A stretch of DNA of 64,000 bases from Erysipelotrichaceae bacterium (GCA_015058955.1 SVBJ01000003.1:62001-126000); one strand, 5' to 3'. Positions 1-8,591 are shown, counted from the stretch's first letter. Notes: generated from the letters alone by a model not told the origin. Numbers and translations: made by a program.

Positions 1-133
1 CTTCAATCATTTCATCATATCCGGTCAGAGCGGCAAAAGGAGCAAACTGAGCGGCACGCTGAGAATTACTCATGTGCATGCGCCCTTCCACACCCTTATA
101 TTCACGTTTTATGATATCGTCATACTTACCCAT
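1..133 (-). CDS. YolD-like protein, N-terminal 44 residues (runs off the window)
   Basis: The frame opens at ATG 133 and continues past base 1. The visible residues start MGKYDDIIKREYKG and contain S-x-x-x-R-A-A-Q-F-A-P-F-A-A-L-T-G-Y-D, the hallmark of the short YolD-like family of Bacillota. Such proteins are often encoded beside a Y-family DNA polymerase (UmuC/DinB) in damage-inducible operons, but the neighbour lies outside this window, so that context is unverified. Biochemical role is unknown. An AGAAGG element about ten bases upstream can serve as ribosome site. A promoter is proposed at 175-203. The family call rests on the motif; the 3' part cannot be assessed. Confidence 0.75.
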   Translation of the reverse strand, partial: MGKYDDIIKREYKGVEGRMHMSNSQRAAQFAPFAALTGYDEMIE

Positions 134-174
134 TGCCGTCGCCTTCTTAACTTGATTTATTTTCTAGTAACTTT

Positions 175-203
175 AATATAACATGACTAGATTCTTTTCG
201 CAA
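175..203 (-). promoter_or_regulatory. Putative sigma-A promoter for the YolD-like gene
   Basis: On the minus strand TTGCGA (203-198) and TATATT (180-175) are 17 bases apart, and TGT precedes the -10 box, making it an extended -10. The box overlaps the 3' end of the nucleoside phosphorylase gene, so the YolD gene is probably transcribed independently of the operon above it. Confidence 0.5.
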
Positions 204-957
204 TCTCCCATGCCACATAAAAATACTTTAAACGGCTGTCCATTTCCATGATGCCCAGTATCCTGCGGCTCCAGTCAGTATCCAGGGAATCTGCCGCATA
301 GACAAACTGATACAGGCCGGCACCGTAAAAGTCGCACATGGCCTGTAACCGGCTGCATTCCATTTCCACACAGATGCATCCCTGTTCTACCCTTTTCTCC
401 TTGTTATTCACGGTTTCACGGTAAAAGGCATCAGTGGTCCAAGTTTTCCCCAGAACATAACCAATCTCAAGTTCATCCATTATCTCTGCCAGTCTGTCAG
501 CATTTCTGATCTTGATGAAATCAGCTGCCGGGGCATAATGATAACTGGTTCCCTCATCCCTGTAAGCTTCATCCGGAAGGATTATCTTTCCCTCCGGCAG
601 ATCCGTCAGGGCACCGCAGGAGCCAAACACAATGAACTTATTACAGCCAAACACCACTCTTAACTCTTCGGCAATAGCTGTAGCCAATGGTGCTCCTATT
701 CCGGTCAGAACTACTCCTACATCAGTATTTTTGATCCTGTAAGCCGGAGAATGACCGGCTGCGGAGCCAACCTGTATTCTTTCATCAATGACTTCAATCA
801 GTCCATCCTCAATAAGGGCATTTATCAGTCTGTAGGAAAAAGTCATGATGATGACTCTGATATTGGCCTTATGACCAAGATCAATGACTTCCTGCGGTAT
901 GGTCTGAACAGGTGTGATAATCGCCTTGCTGGCATTGTCAAAGGTTTCTGTTATCAT
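187..957 (-). CDS. Nucleoside phosphorylase (uridine phosphorylase-like)
   Basis: This 256-residue cytoplasmic protein fits the PNP/UDP phosphorylase family, which cleaves nucleosides with phosphate to base and ribose-1-phosphate. Visible hallmarks are the glycine-rich VLTGIGAPLA phosphate-binding segment (about 83-92), the GSCGAL strand, the P-D-E-A-Y-R-D-E-G-T-S-Y loop and the V-E-M-E-C-S segment near the C-terminus that contacts ribose. The length is normal. The start lies inside the end of the upstream HAD gene (4-base ATGA overlap), so translation is coupled. Together with the HAD phosphatase it suggests nucleoside or sugar-phosphate salvage. Substrate (uridine, purine nucleoside or other) is not decided by the sequence. 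Confidence 0.8.
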   Translation of the reverse strand: MITETFDNASKAIITPVQTIPQEVIDLGHKANIRVIIMTFSYRLINALIEDGLIEVIDERIQVGSAAGHSPAYRIKNTDVGVVLTGIGAPLATAIAEELRVVFGCNKFIVFGSCGALTDLPEGKIILPDEAYRDEGTSYHYAPAADFIKIRNADRLAEIMDELEIGYVLGKTWTTDAFYRETVNNKEKRVEQGCICVEMECSRLQAMCDFYGAGLYQFVYAADSLDTDWSRRILGIMEMDSRLKYFYVAWEIAKRI

Positions 958-1721
958 GCTTCTTCCTCATTTCTCTTCATGATCATTTCAATTGCTTCTG
1001 CAGCAGAATCAACACAGTAATCAGCTGCCTTCTTCAGTTCTTCGCTGCCGTCATTCATCGCAAACTTCAGATTCACGGCCGCAAAGATCGCCAGGTCATT
1101 ACGCCCGTCACCGATTCCGGCGGTCTCTTCCCTGGATATTCCATAGTGTTCACAGAACTCTTCAATGGTTCTGCCCTTGTTGACACCCTTTTCCGTTATG
1201 TCTGCCAGAATGGCTTCCGGCGGGGAAAACGTCACTTCATCACCAAAGCGTTCCCTTATCAGTCTTTCACACAGATCAAGGTCATGGTGAGTGTTAGTAA
1301 TCAGGGTAATGCTGCTGATGTGGCCGTCATTCTCATTGAAGGTATCAATGTAATCATCATTATGTTCATAGAGAACCGTTCTGCCGTCATCGGTATAGTA
1401 ACAGAACTTTCGCGGATCAATGTTTTCCCTGACGATTTCAAACACTCCTCTGGCTTTCGTTGAATCCATGAAGCGGACAATTCGGGTCCCATCATCATAC
1501 ACACTGATCGATCCGTTGGCACAGATGTAATCATTGCCCAGTCCCATGCCTTCAGAAAGCTGCAGAAAAACCCCCTGAGGTCTTCCTGTCGTAATGACAA
1601 AATGACATCCTGATTCTCTGAACTTCTGCAGAGCCTTCAGGTTTTCTTCAGGCATGTAATCACCGTTTTCATCATGCAGGTACATCGTACCGTCAAAATC
1701 GGAAAACAGTATCTTTATCAT
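954..1721 (-). CDS. Cof-type HAD-superfamily phosphatase
   Basis: 255 residues of the haloacid dehalogenase superfamily, Cof/YidA type (class IIB cap). Motif I F-S-D-F-D-G-T is at 6-12, motif II at the T-T-G-R-P segment (about 44-48), and motifs III/IV near the C-terminus (K-G-x-x-K-G-like segment, then G-I-G-D-G-R-N-D). These enzymes remove phosphate from sugar phosphates, FMN or PLP-type substrates through an aspartyl-phosphate. The gene overlaps both neighbours by four bases, placing it in the middle of a three-gene operon with a Gfo/Idh/MocA dehydrogenase and a nucleoside phosphorylase. The exact substrate is unknown. Confidence 0.85.
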   Translation of the reverse strand: MIKILFSDFDGTMYLHDENGDYMPEENLKALQKFRESGCHFVITTGRPQGVFLQLSEGMGLGNDYICANGSISVYDDGTRIVRFMDSTKARGVFEIVRENIDPRKFCYYTDDGRTVLYEHNDDYIDTFNENDGHISSITLITNTHHDLDLCERLIRERFGDEVTFSPPEAILADITEKGVNKGRTIEEFCEHYGISREETAGIGDGRNDLAIFAAVNLKFAMNDGSEELKKAADYCVDSAAEAIEMIMKRNEEEA

Positions 1722-2704
1722 AAATTGGCGTCGTCCTCAAACACTATGCCGGCTGATTTCTTAGCCATGTCAACAACACTCATGACATCCAGAGTCTCCC
1801 GTTTCATCCTGGCCGCAAAATCCAGATCCTTGCCGTCAATTACTTCTCTGAACTTTTCAAATTCATACTTCATGCGATGTACATTTTCCCTCTCAATGTG
1901 AACAGGTTCTTCCTTGCCTTTTCGGAAGCTGAATTCGTTAAGGAAGTTAGGAGGTCCGTCAAACCAGATGCATCCCTTATTTCCCTGTAAGGCAGATGTA
2001 TATGGACTGCCGCAGTCCTTAGCCCGGATCAGTACCGCCTGGAAATCCGGATACTTCATGGTAAGGATTCCCGAGGTATCCACTCCTCTTTCAATGTTCG
2101 GCAGATATGCCGCTTCCAGAGGCTTGCCAAAAAGACCTACGGCGAAATGAATGTTGTAGATATTGAGGTCCATCATGGCTCCGCCTGACTGTCTGACATC
2201 AAAAGCCGGTCTGATAACACCCTGCTTGAAGGCCTCATATTTGGAAGAATACTGCGTGAAATTAAGAGTAACTATCTTCAATTCTCCCAGATTACCTAGT
2301 AACTCTCTCAGCTTTTCATAAGTCGGAAGATATAAAGTCGTAATGGCTTCAATCAGAACCAGACCCTTTTCCTCAGCAACCTCATACAGCCTTACAGCCT
2401 GCCTGCGGTTGGAAGTAAAAGGCTTCTCCATGATGACATTCTTACCGGCCTGCAAAGCCTTCAGACCATAACGGTAATGCAGATAGTTAGGCACCGCTAC
2501 ATAAATGGTATCTATTTCCTCATTTTCCAGCATTTCATCATAATCCGTGTACCAGTTCTTAAAACCGTGCTCATCAGCCAGCTGAACAAGATGTTCAACA
2601 TTCCTTTTGGTAGCACATATTCCGGTTAACTCAATGTCAATTTCATGCACGCACTGCAGCAGATCGTTGACGATCATGCCTGCTCCGACGATTCCCAGCT
2701 TCAT
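1718..2704 (-). CDS. Gfo/Idh/MocA-family oxidoreductase
   Basis: 328 residues when started at the ATG at 2704, chosen because GAGGT lies just upstream and the protein then begins with the Rossmann motif G-I-V-G-A-G-M. The family signature E-K-P-F (about 92-95) supplies the catalytic lysine. The C-terminal alpha/beta domain follows at about 120-328. Members are NAD(P)-dependent dehydrogenases acting on sugars, inositols or trans-dihydrodiols. It opens the operon that continues with a HAD phosphatase and a nucleoside phosphorylase (ATGA overlap), which suggests sugar or nucleoside breakdown. A longer in-frame start exists upstream but lacks a ribosome site. Substrate unknown. Confidence 0.85.
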   Translation of the reverse strand: MKLGIVGAGMIVNDLLQCVHEIDIELTGICATKRNVEHLVQLADEHGFKNWYTDYDEMLENEEIDTIYVAVPNYLHYRYGLKALQAGKNVIMEKPFTSNRRQAVRLYEVAEEKGLVLIEAITTLYLPTYEKLRELLGNLGELKIVTLNFTQYSSKYEAFKQGVIRPAFDVRQSGGAMMDLNIYNIHFAVGLFGKPLEAAYLPNIERGVDTSGILTMKYPDFQAVLIRAKDCGSPYTSALQGNKGCIWFDGPPNFLNEFSFRKGKEEPVHIERENVHRMKYEFEKFREVIDGKDLDFAARMKRETLDVMSVVDMAKKSAGIVFEDDANL

Positions 2705-2727
2705 AATTGTACCTCGCTTACATTTCC

Positions 2728-2736
2728 ATTTTACCA
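2728..2736 (-). promoter_or_regulatory. Putative extended -10 promoter for the oxidoreductase operon
   Basis: The minus strand reads TGGTAAAAT (2736-2728), an extended -10 element about two dozen bases upstream of the ATG at 2704. No good -35 is present. It lies just after a terminator hairpin, as expected for a new transcription unit. Confidence 0.4.
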
Positions 2737-2750
2737 TAATCAGACACATT

Positions 2751-2776
2751 AAAAGAGACCGGATGATTCCGGTCTC
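2751..2776 (-). terminator. Rho-independent terminator after the Liv/URO-D operon
   Basis: Perfect 8-bp stem GAGACCGG/CCGGTCTC with a 6-base loop, followed on the minus strand by TTTT. It closes the long operon whose last gene ends at 2788 and separates it from the oxidoreductase operon. Confidence 0.75.
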
Positions 2777-2787
2777 CTTATCGTTTT

Positions 2788-3780
2788 TTACTTTGATGTC
2801 ACTTCATCAATAGCTTCCCTGATGTATTTCAGGGTAACCGTATTAAGCGGATATCTGATGACGCATCCAGGTGAGAGAATGTGATGAACACCGCCCATGA
2901 CATTCCAGCAATGCTGGATCTGTTCTTTTATCCGGGCGTGATTGCTTTCGGTGATGTCACCTCTGACAATACCGCCCATTAAGCATTTGTTCATCTTCTT
3001 GGCTTCTTCAATGGTTGGCAGTGATTCACCGGCGTGCCAGTTGAAGATGTCTACCGGATATTCCTTCAGAATGTCATACATGATGTCTGAACCATGGCAG
3101 TGCACAGCATCCGCAAAACCTTCACTGGCTTCCAGAATCTGTCTGTCATAATAAGCACCGAACTCTCTGAACACTTCTTCAGAGCATACGGAATAATTGC
3201 TCATCTGAGTGGCAAAATAAACACCTGAAGCACCCAGTCTGTTGGCTTCCCTGACCAGTTCAATGGTCGTTTCGGTAATGACCTGTAAAGCTTTATGAAT
3301 GTCTTCCGTCTGTCCGGTGGCAATATGCTCCAGCACCTTACCCCCGCACAGCTTATTGGCTGTGGTAAATGGGGAGAATACCGTAAACAGCACCGGAACT
3401 TCTTCATCCTTAACCATCTCCAGCAGCAGTTTCAGGGAATACAGTTCCCTCTTCAGAGCTATTGAATCCTCAATTGAAACAGGCTTGATCTTCTTCCAGT
3501 CATCAATACTGTTTACCGGGGTGGAAACCACCTTGGAAACACCGCCCTTTGCCACTTCGGAATAGTCAACGACACAGCCGAAGTCCTCAACGGCATACAT
3601 GCCATTGTTCATGGTCTTGATAAGATCAATGTCATAGTCCTTATAGAACTGATAGGTTGTTTCAGCCAGCTTTACCGGATCAAGATCGATTCCCGGCAGA
3701 TGTGTCCACATTGCGTATGGCTGCCTGTCTGTTTTTAATCCGTTAACGGCGTTATATATACGTTCCTTCTTAGTTGTCAT
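2788..3780 (-). CDS. URO-D-fold protein, methyltransferase-like (not HemE)
   Basis: 330 residues of the uroporphyrinogen decarboxylase/cobamide methyltransferase fold. The N-terminal HemE signature with its substrate-binding arginines is absent. Instead it has H-C-H-G at 227-230 and a late S-P-G-C (Cys306), matching in position the H-x-C...C zinc site of MtaA/MtbA/CmuA-type methyltransferases but with His in place of the first Cys. Zinc binding is inferred. It is the last gene of the Liv operon; its start overlaps the stop of the desulfidase-like gene (TAATG). Its paralogue at 5041-6099 lies on the other side of that gene. It may move a methyl or similar group from an imported compound; no corrinoid protein is encoded nearby, so this is unproven. 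Confidence 0.75.
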   Translation of the reverse strand: MTTKKERIYNAVNGLKTDRQPYAMWTHLPGIDLDPVKLAETTYQFYKDYDIDLIKTMNNGMYAVEDFGCVVDYSEVAKGGVSKVVSTPVNSIDDWKKIKPVSIEDSIALKRELYSLKLLLEMVKDEEVPVLFTVFSPFTTANKLCGGKVLEHIATGQTEDIHKALQVITETTIELVREANRLGASGVYFATQMSNYSVCSEEVFREFGAYYDRQILEASEGFADAVHCHGSDIMYDILKEYPVDIFNWHAGESLPTIEEAKKMNKCLMGGIVRGDITESNHARIKEQIQHCWNVMGGVHHILSPGCVIRYPLNTVTLKYIREAIDEVTSK

Positions 3781-5051
3781 TAATCCTCCAGCATGATATG
3801 CAGAATTTCCAGGTCCGTACTCTTCATTCCTTCACGTCCCATTCTGCCGACTGCCTTGACAGTCTCATCATCATCACTCTTTACAATGCCTTCACCAGGT
3901 CTGTATCTTAACCCTTTCTCAGCCATCCGCATGCCCTGTAAAGCTGCTTCAATGCTCAATGATATCTTGCCTGCACAGCTGCTTTTAGCCCCGTCACAGA
4001 CCATTCCGCCAATCGTAGCCATGGCATTTACCACGGTATCGGCGATCATCTGACGCGTTCCGCCCTTTAACCAGCAGATGCCACATCCGGCACCCGCACC
4101 GGCGCTTACCGCACCGCAATAGGCACTCAGATAACCGATGTATTTCTTCTGATGCAAAGCCATCAGATTGGCTAATACCAGGGCTCTTAACAGTTTTTCA
4201 TGGGAAACATTGAGTTCTTTTGCGTATTCAATGACCGGCAGGGAAACTGTCATTCCCTGATTTCCGCTTCCGGAATTGATCACTACCGGCATGGCACAGC
4301 CGTTCATTCTGGCATCGCTGCCGGCAGCTGCCGCTGCCCTGGCACGGACCACGATGCTGTTGCCATAGGCTTCCAGCAGAGTCTGTCCCACGCTTTCACC
4401 CCATCTGTTCTTAAGGCCTTCATTCGAGATGGCGGTATTGTCGGCTATCTGTCTTTCAATTGTCTCTCTGACATCGTCAAGATCCACCGTTTCGGCATAT
4501 TCGATGATGTCATCAATATTCATCAGATCGGTTTCAATGCCCACAATGGCATCTCTGTCAAAGGCCTTACTGAAGATGACTTCGTCATCCTTGACGATCT
4601 TGGTGAAATTGGTGTGCGTCTGAGCTATTTCAACTTCTGCGGTATGATAGCCGCTTCTGACTTTTATCCGGATATACAGAGGCGGAACTCTTTCAGCCAG
4701 AATGACCTTCACCCTGACATGCTCCATGGCCTCTTTCAGTGCCTTTCGGCCTTCATCATCCACATGGCTGATTACCTGCAGAGAGGCATCCGGGTCTCCT
4801 GCCACAATGCCCAGCAAAGCTGCAACAGGTATGCCTTTCAGCCCACCGCTGTTAGGCACTACAACAGCCTTGACATTCTTGACGATGTTGCCGCTGCAGT
4901 AGATTTCAACTTCTTCCGGCATTTCACCCAGTACGCTTCTGGCCTTGGCAGCTGCCAGTGCCAGCGCAATCGGTTCAGTACATCCGGTAGCTTCAATCAG
5001 TTCTGATTTCAGTAATGACGTATATGTATCGTATACTTCTCTACTCAGCAT
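3780..5051 (-). CDS. L-cysteine desulfidase / UPF0597 serine dehydratase-like protein (CyuA family)
   Basis: 423 residues from the ATG at 5051, which overlaps the end of the upstream URO-D gene by 11 bases and has AAGG upstream; an earlier in-frame start would reach further into that gene. The family includes archaeal and E. coli (YhaM/CyuA) cysteine desulfidases that use a [4Fe-4S] cluster to convert cysteine to pyruvate, sulfide and ammonia. Conserved cysteines are visible: G-C-T-E-P (Cys24), C-G-I-C in a glycine-rich segment, and G-M-V-C-D-G-A-K-S-S-C. These match the reported cluster ligands of the family. The context, a Liv-type transporter and a thiazoline-carboxylate hydrolase-like protein, fits amino-acid or cysteine catabolism. 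Serine as substrate cannot be excluded. Confidence 0.8.
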   Translation of the reverse strand: MLSREVYDTYTSLLKSELIEATGCTEPIALALAAAKARSVLGEMPEEVEIYCSGNIVKNVKAVVVPNSGGLKGIPVAALLGIVAGDPDASLQVISHVDDEGRKALKEAMEHVRVKVILAERVPPLYIRIKVRSGYHTAEVEIAQTHTNFTKIVKDDEVIFSKAFDRDAIVGIETDLMNIDDIIEYAETVDLDDVRETIERQIADNTAISNEGLKNRWGESVGQTLLEAYGNSIVVRARAAAAAGSDARMNGCAMPVVINSGSGNQGMTVSLPVIEYAKELNVSHEKLLRALVLANLMALHQKKYIGYLSAYCGAVSAGAGAGCGICWLKGGTRQMIADTVVNAMATIGGMVCDGAKSSCAGKISLSIEAALQGMRMAEKGLRYRPGEGIVKSDDDETVKAVGRMGREGMKSTDLEILHIMLED

Positions 5052-6099
5052 GCAGATAACCTTCTTCCTCAACTACTTCCTTCATCAAAGTGAAGACATA
5101 TCTGTCAACATCCATCGGCAGTGCGCATCCCGGGGCAAATACCACTCTCTTATCCTGACTTTCATCAAGCACAGTCAATAAGCGCTTGCGGAAGAACTCC
5201 TTGAGTTCGTCGCGGTTATTGTCATCATTGTAGTAGTCATAATGTCTGGCCAGTCCGGTGATGAGAACCTTATCAGTCATTTCCCTGACTTTGGCTACCG
5301 TGGAGATCGTATCTGATTCCAGCCCCGGAACACAGTTTTCCCAGCTGTAAGCCTGGACGTCATATAACATGGCCTTGTCGAACATCAGATTGTTTTCCCC
5401 ATGGACATGCAGCACATTGAACCATGTTCTGTCTTTAATGTAGTCCAGCAGTTCCAGATCATAAGGTGTGCAGAACTCATCAAACAGTTCAGGAGTAATT
5501 ACATTAGTTGTAATGTACTGATGAGCATAGAAGATGCCATCAATGTGTGCTTCATTGATCAGTGCATCGAGATAGTTCTTATTGGTCTGTACCAGTTTTC
5601 TTAAGGCCTCGTGTACTTCTTCCTTATGGTTTTCCATTAAAGGAATGGTCTTGTTATGAGTACCTCTTTCCATCATTTCCTGTAAACAGGTAAGCGGAGT
5701 GAATATCGTTGCGATCACCGGCTTTTCACCTTTATAGTGTTCAACCAGATTCTTGGCAATCGCTACTTCTCTTTTAAATACCCAGTTATCCTTAGTCAAT
5801 ACCGGGATCTTCTTCAGTTCTTCCAGATTGGTGATCGGATAACGGTGGATCGTACCGTTCCAGTGAGTCGGATCCTTACTGAGAGTAATGTCCGCACCAA
5901 AGGCTTCCGGTACATAATGGCCGGTCGTCATGATCTTGACGAAGTCCCAGCCGCAGTAATCAGTAACCATGATTGTGGCTCTGGTCATGTCGGTAACATT
6001 GTGATCTACGAAAGGCATATGAACCCAGCCGGCAACGCCAATGCGGTCAAACGGCTGATGGTTGATCATGGCCTTTATGCGTTCTGTAGATGTCATCAT
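5041..6099 (-). CDS. URO-D-fold protein, methyltransferase-like, second paralogue
   Basis: 352 residues, paralogous to the 2788-3780 product. It carries L-H-V-H-G-E at 230-235 and A-P-G-C (Cys325), again an H-x-H...C set rather than uroporphyrinogen decarboxylase residues. An AGGAGGTAACTGCAT ribosome site precedes two adjacent ATG codons (6099 and 6096). It follows livF closely and overlaps the cysteine desulfidase-like gene, so it belongs to the same transcript. The HxH pair and the late Cys could bind zinc and activate a thiol or other methyl acceptor. Two different URO-D proteins in one operon suggest either two substrates or a heteromeric enzyme. Heme synthesis is unlikely. Confidence 0.75.
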   Translation of the reverse strand: MMTSTERIKAMINHQPFDRIGVAGWVHMPFVDHNVTDMTRATIMVTDYCGWDFVKIMTTGHYVPEAFGADITLSKDPTHWNGTIHRYPITNLEELKKIPVLTKDNWVFKREVAIAKNLVEHYKGEKPVIATIFTPLTCLQEMMERGTHNKTIPLMENHKEEVHEALRKLVQTNKNYLDALINEAHIDGIFYAHQYITTNVITPELFDEFCTPYDLELLDYIKDRTWFNVLHVHGENNLMFDKAMLYDVQAYSWENCVPGLESDTISTVAKVREMTDKVLITGLARHYDYYNDDNNRDELKEFFRKRLLTVLDESQDKRVVFAPGCALPMDVDRYVFTLMKEVVEEEGYLHAE

Positions 6100-6116
6100 A
6101 TGCAGTTACCTCCTGA

Positions 6117-6824
6117 CTATCCACCCAGATAGCTCTTGATTACCATCTCGTTTTCCAGCAGTTCCTTGCCGGTACCGGTCATTGAAATCTCACCGGTTTC
6201 CAGGACATAGGCTCTGTTGGATATTTCCAGGGCAGCCATGGCATTCTGCTCAACCAGCAGAATGGTGGTTCCCTGCTTATTGATCTCTTCAATGAGAGCG
6301 AAGATCTGCTCAACCAGAATCGGGCTTAAGCCCAGTGACGGTTCATCCAGCATCAGAATGTGCGGATTGGACATTAAGGCACGTGATATGGCCAGCATCT
6401 GCTGCTCACCGCCTGACAAGGTACCAGCCAGCTGTTTCTGACGGTCCTTGATCTGCGGGAACAGTTCAAATACCTTATCGTAATTCTGCTTTATCAGATT
6501 CTTATCCTTTACGGTATAAGCACCCATTAACAGGTTTTCCTCAACAGTGAACTTAGGGAAGATCTGTCTGCCTTCCGGACACAGAATGAATCCCTTCTGT
6601 ACTCTGTCTCTTGGAGACATTTTCGTGATGTCTTCACCCTGGAAGATGATTTCTCCCTGCTTAGGCTTCAGGGTTCCGGCCAGAGTATTCATCAGTGTGC
6701 TCTTACCGGCACCGTTGGCACCGATGAAGGAAAGGATCTCACCTTCATCAACATAGAAGGAAACACCGCGTAAGGCCTTGATATTGCCATAATATGTATG
6801 TAAGTCTTTAACCTGCAGTAACAT
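6117..6824 (-). CDS. livF: Branched-chain amino-acid-type ABC transporter, ATP-binding protein LivF
   Basis: 235 residues from the ATG at 6824, selected because AAAGGAG lies 9 bases upstream and the protein then starts at the family's usual position. Walker A is G-A-N-G-A-G-K-S (35-42), the ABC signature is L-S-G-G-E-Q-Q, and Walker B ends in L-M-L-D-E-P. The T-Y-Y-G-x-I-x-A-L-x-G-V-S opening is typical of LivF. It pairs with LivG to drive uptake through LivH/LivM. It overlaps livG by 17 bases. The solute is an amino acid or similar compound; the neighbouring cysteine/thiazoline and URO-D genes hint at something other than leucine. Confidence 0.9.
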   Translation of the reverse strand: MLLQVKDLHTYYGNIKALRGVSFYVDEGEILSFIGANGAGKSTLMNTLAGTLKPKQGEIIFQGEDITKMSPRDRVQKGFILCPEGRQIFPKFTVEENLLMGAYTVKDKNLIKQNYDKVFELFPQIKDRQKQLAGTLSGGEQQMLAISRALMSNPHILMLDEPSLGLSPILVEQIFALIEEINKQGTTILLVEQNAMAALEISNRAYVLETGEISMTGTGKELLENEMVIKSYLGG

Positions 6825-7620
6825 TGCGCTGTACTCCTTTCTTTCCCAGATAAGCTTCAATGACTTCTTCGTTAGTCTGTACTTCTTCCGGCTTGCCTTC
6901 ACAGATCTTGGCGCCGTGGTTGAGTACAACGATCTTATCGGAAATGTCCATGATAAGCTTCATGTCATGTTCAATTAACAGAATGCCTTCTACCTCATTC
7001 AGCAGTGATCTGATGAACTGGCTTAATTCCTTCTTTTCAGCAGGGTTCATGCCGGCAGCCGGCTCATCCAGTAACAATACCTTTGGATGGGAAGCCAGGG
7101 CACGGCCGATTTCCAGTTTTCTCTGCATGCCATATGGCAGTGAAGTAGCTCTTTCATAAGCAGCATCTTCCAGTCCGACCTTCTTCAGAATTTCCATGGC
7201 TTCTTCCTTAGCCTGCTTCTCACACTTGTTCTTCTGAGCATTAGGGAACATGGACAGGAAGGAACCGTATTCGATTCTGTGCTGCATGCCAACCAGGATG
7301 TTATCCAGGGCTGTCATATTGGAGAACAGTCTGATGTTCTGGAAAGTACGGCTCAAGCCCTTCTTTACAACCAGATCAGTACTGTTACCGGTAATGTCTA
7401 CCGGTACTTCATTGCCCTTTTCGTCCTTTTCATAAAGAACGATGTGGCCGGCAGTAGGAGTATAGAAACCTGTCAGCATGTTGATGACCGTTGTCTTGCC
7501 GGCACCGTTAGGGCCGATAAGAGAAGTTATCTTGCCAGGTTCCATTTCGAAGCTCAGATTGTCAACTGCTACCAGACCGCCGAATCTGATCGTAAGATTC
7601 TTAACACTTAATAAACTCAT
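6808..7620 (-). CDS. livG: Branched-chain amino-acid-type ABC transporter, ATP-binding protein LivG
   Basis: 270 residues. Walker A G-P-N-G-A-G-K-T is at 36-43. The LivG-specific features are the long insertion after the first strands and the S-R-T-F-Q-N-I-R-L-F Q-loop, with Walker B L-L-L-D-E-P-A-A-G-M-N. AGGAGG precedes ATG 7620. It lies 11 bases after livM and overlaps livF. The signature motif reads L-P-Y-G-M-Q-R, as in LivG proteins generally. It forms the cytoplasmic ATPase pair with LivF. Confidence 0.9.
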   Translation of the reverse strand: MSLLSVKNLTIRFGGLVAVDNLSFEMEPGKITSLIGPNGAGKTTVINMLTGFYTPTAGHIVLYEKDEKGNEVPVDITGNSTDLVVKKGLSRTFQNIRLFSNMTALDNILVGMQHRIEYGSFLSMFPNAQKNKCEKQAKEEAMEILKKVGLEDAAYERATSLPYGMQRKLEIGRALASHPKVLLLDEPAAGMNPAEKKELSQFIRSLLNEVEGILLIEHDMKLIMDISDKIVVLNHGAKICEGKPEEVQTNEEVIEAYLGKKGVQRNVTAG

Positions 7621-7631
7621 AATCAGACCTC

Positions 7632-8591
7632 CTATGCTTCTGTATTCTTTTTATGGAATATCGCATTCTTAAGTTTGGTTCCCGGAATGGAGTGGTTGAT
7701 CCACATTACGATAACCAGAACCAGACCGTAAGCGATCATGCGGTATTTGAACAGGAATTCAAATTTTCTCAGATACTCTGGCAGGATGGTAAGGAACAGT
7801 GCTCCAAGCATTGTGCCGGAGAAATTACCCAATCCGCCGATGACTACCATGCTGATGCACTGGAATGACAGATTGGAGTTGAAGGTTGAAGGTTCAACAT
7901 ATGACATCAGGTGGGCATATAATGAACCAGCTATGCCTGCAAAGACGGCTGAAATCGTAAAGACGATGACCTTATAAGGGAATATCTTGATGCCCATGGC
8001 TTCAGCAGCGATTGGGTCATTGCTGATGGCGCGCAGGTTACGTCCCAATTTTGAATTAACCAGCCAGTTCATAATGATGTATGTCATGATGACAAAGAAC
8101 ATGGTCAGATAGAAGAATTCCGTCTTGCTCTTGAGAACATGCCCGAACAGGTTGACGGATGGAATACCGACAATACCCATCTGTCCCAGTGTGACAGGGT
8201 CCCAGTTCTTGATGATCAGGTTAACGATCTCTGCAAATGACAGAGTAATGATCGTAACATATCTGCCGGTAATACGGCTCATTGGAAGTGACAGCAGCAA
8301 ACCTGCCAGTCCCGTAATAAGCAATACCGGAATGAAGTTTGTTGAATATGCAGTACCGAAGTGATACCACAGCACAGCCGTAGTATAGGCACCGATACTG
8401 TAGAAAGCAGCATGACCGAATGATACCGTTCCCCCTATGCCCATTAAGAGGTTAAGGCTCATTGCGAAGATCATGGCTAAGGCAGCTGAAATAAGGATAC
8501 GCAGCTGATAGGCATTGGTGAAGACAGGAGCTACGCACATGCCGATGACAATGATAAGGAATAATAAATGTTTCTTTAATGTACTCTTCAT
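7632..8591 (-). CDS. livM: Branched-chain amino-acid-type ABC transporter permease LivM
   Basis: 319 residues, highly hydrophobic, with about 8-10 membrane spans. The segment N-L-L-M-G-I-G-G-T-V-S-F-G-H-A-A-F-Y near residue 47 and the later G-R-x-x-R-A-I-S-x-D-x-I-A-A-E-A-M-G-I motif are typical of LivM, the latter being the coupling loop that contacts the ATPases. It starts 3 bases after the livH stop, with its ribosome site (AAGGT) inside the end of livH, so the two permeases are translationally coupled. Confidence 0.9.
   Translation of the reverse strand: MKSTLKKHLLFLIIVIGMCVAPVFTNAYQLRILISAALAMIFAMSLNLLMGIGGTVSFGHAAFYSIGAYTTAVLWYHFGTAYSTNFIPVLLITGLAGLLLSLPMSRITGRYVTIITLSFAEIVNLIIKNWDPVTLGQMGIVGIPSVNLFGHVLKSKTEFFYLTMFFVIMTYIIMNWLVNSKLGRNLRAISNDPIAAEAMGIKIFPYKVIVFTISAVFAGIAGSLYAHLMSYVEPSTFNSNLSFQCISMVVIGGLGNFSGTMLGALFLTILPEYLRKFEFLFKYRMIAYGLVLVIVMWINHSIPGTKLKNAIFHKKNTEA

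Noticed and set aside
4200-5006. Long plus-strand frame of 268 codons opposite the cysteine desulfidase-like gene
   Set aside because: The minus strand has a conserved enzyme with motifs here; the opposite frame shows no family pattern and no ribosome site.
2788-6099. Annotation of the two URO-D proteins as uroporphyrinogen decarboxylase (HemE)
   Set aside because: The N-terminal arginine-rich HemE signature is missing and no other heme genes are nearby; the HxH...C residues point to a methyltransferase-like role.
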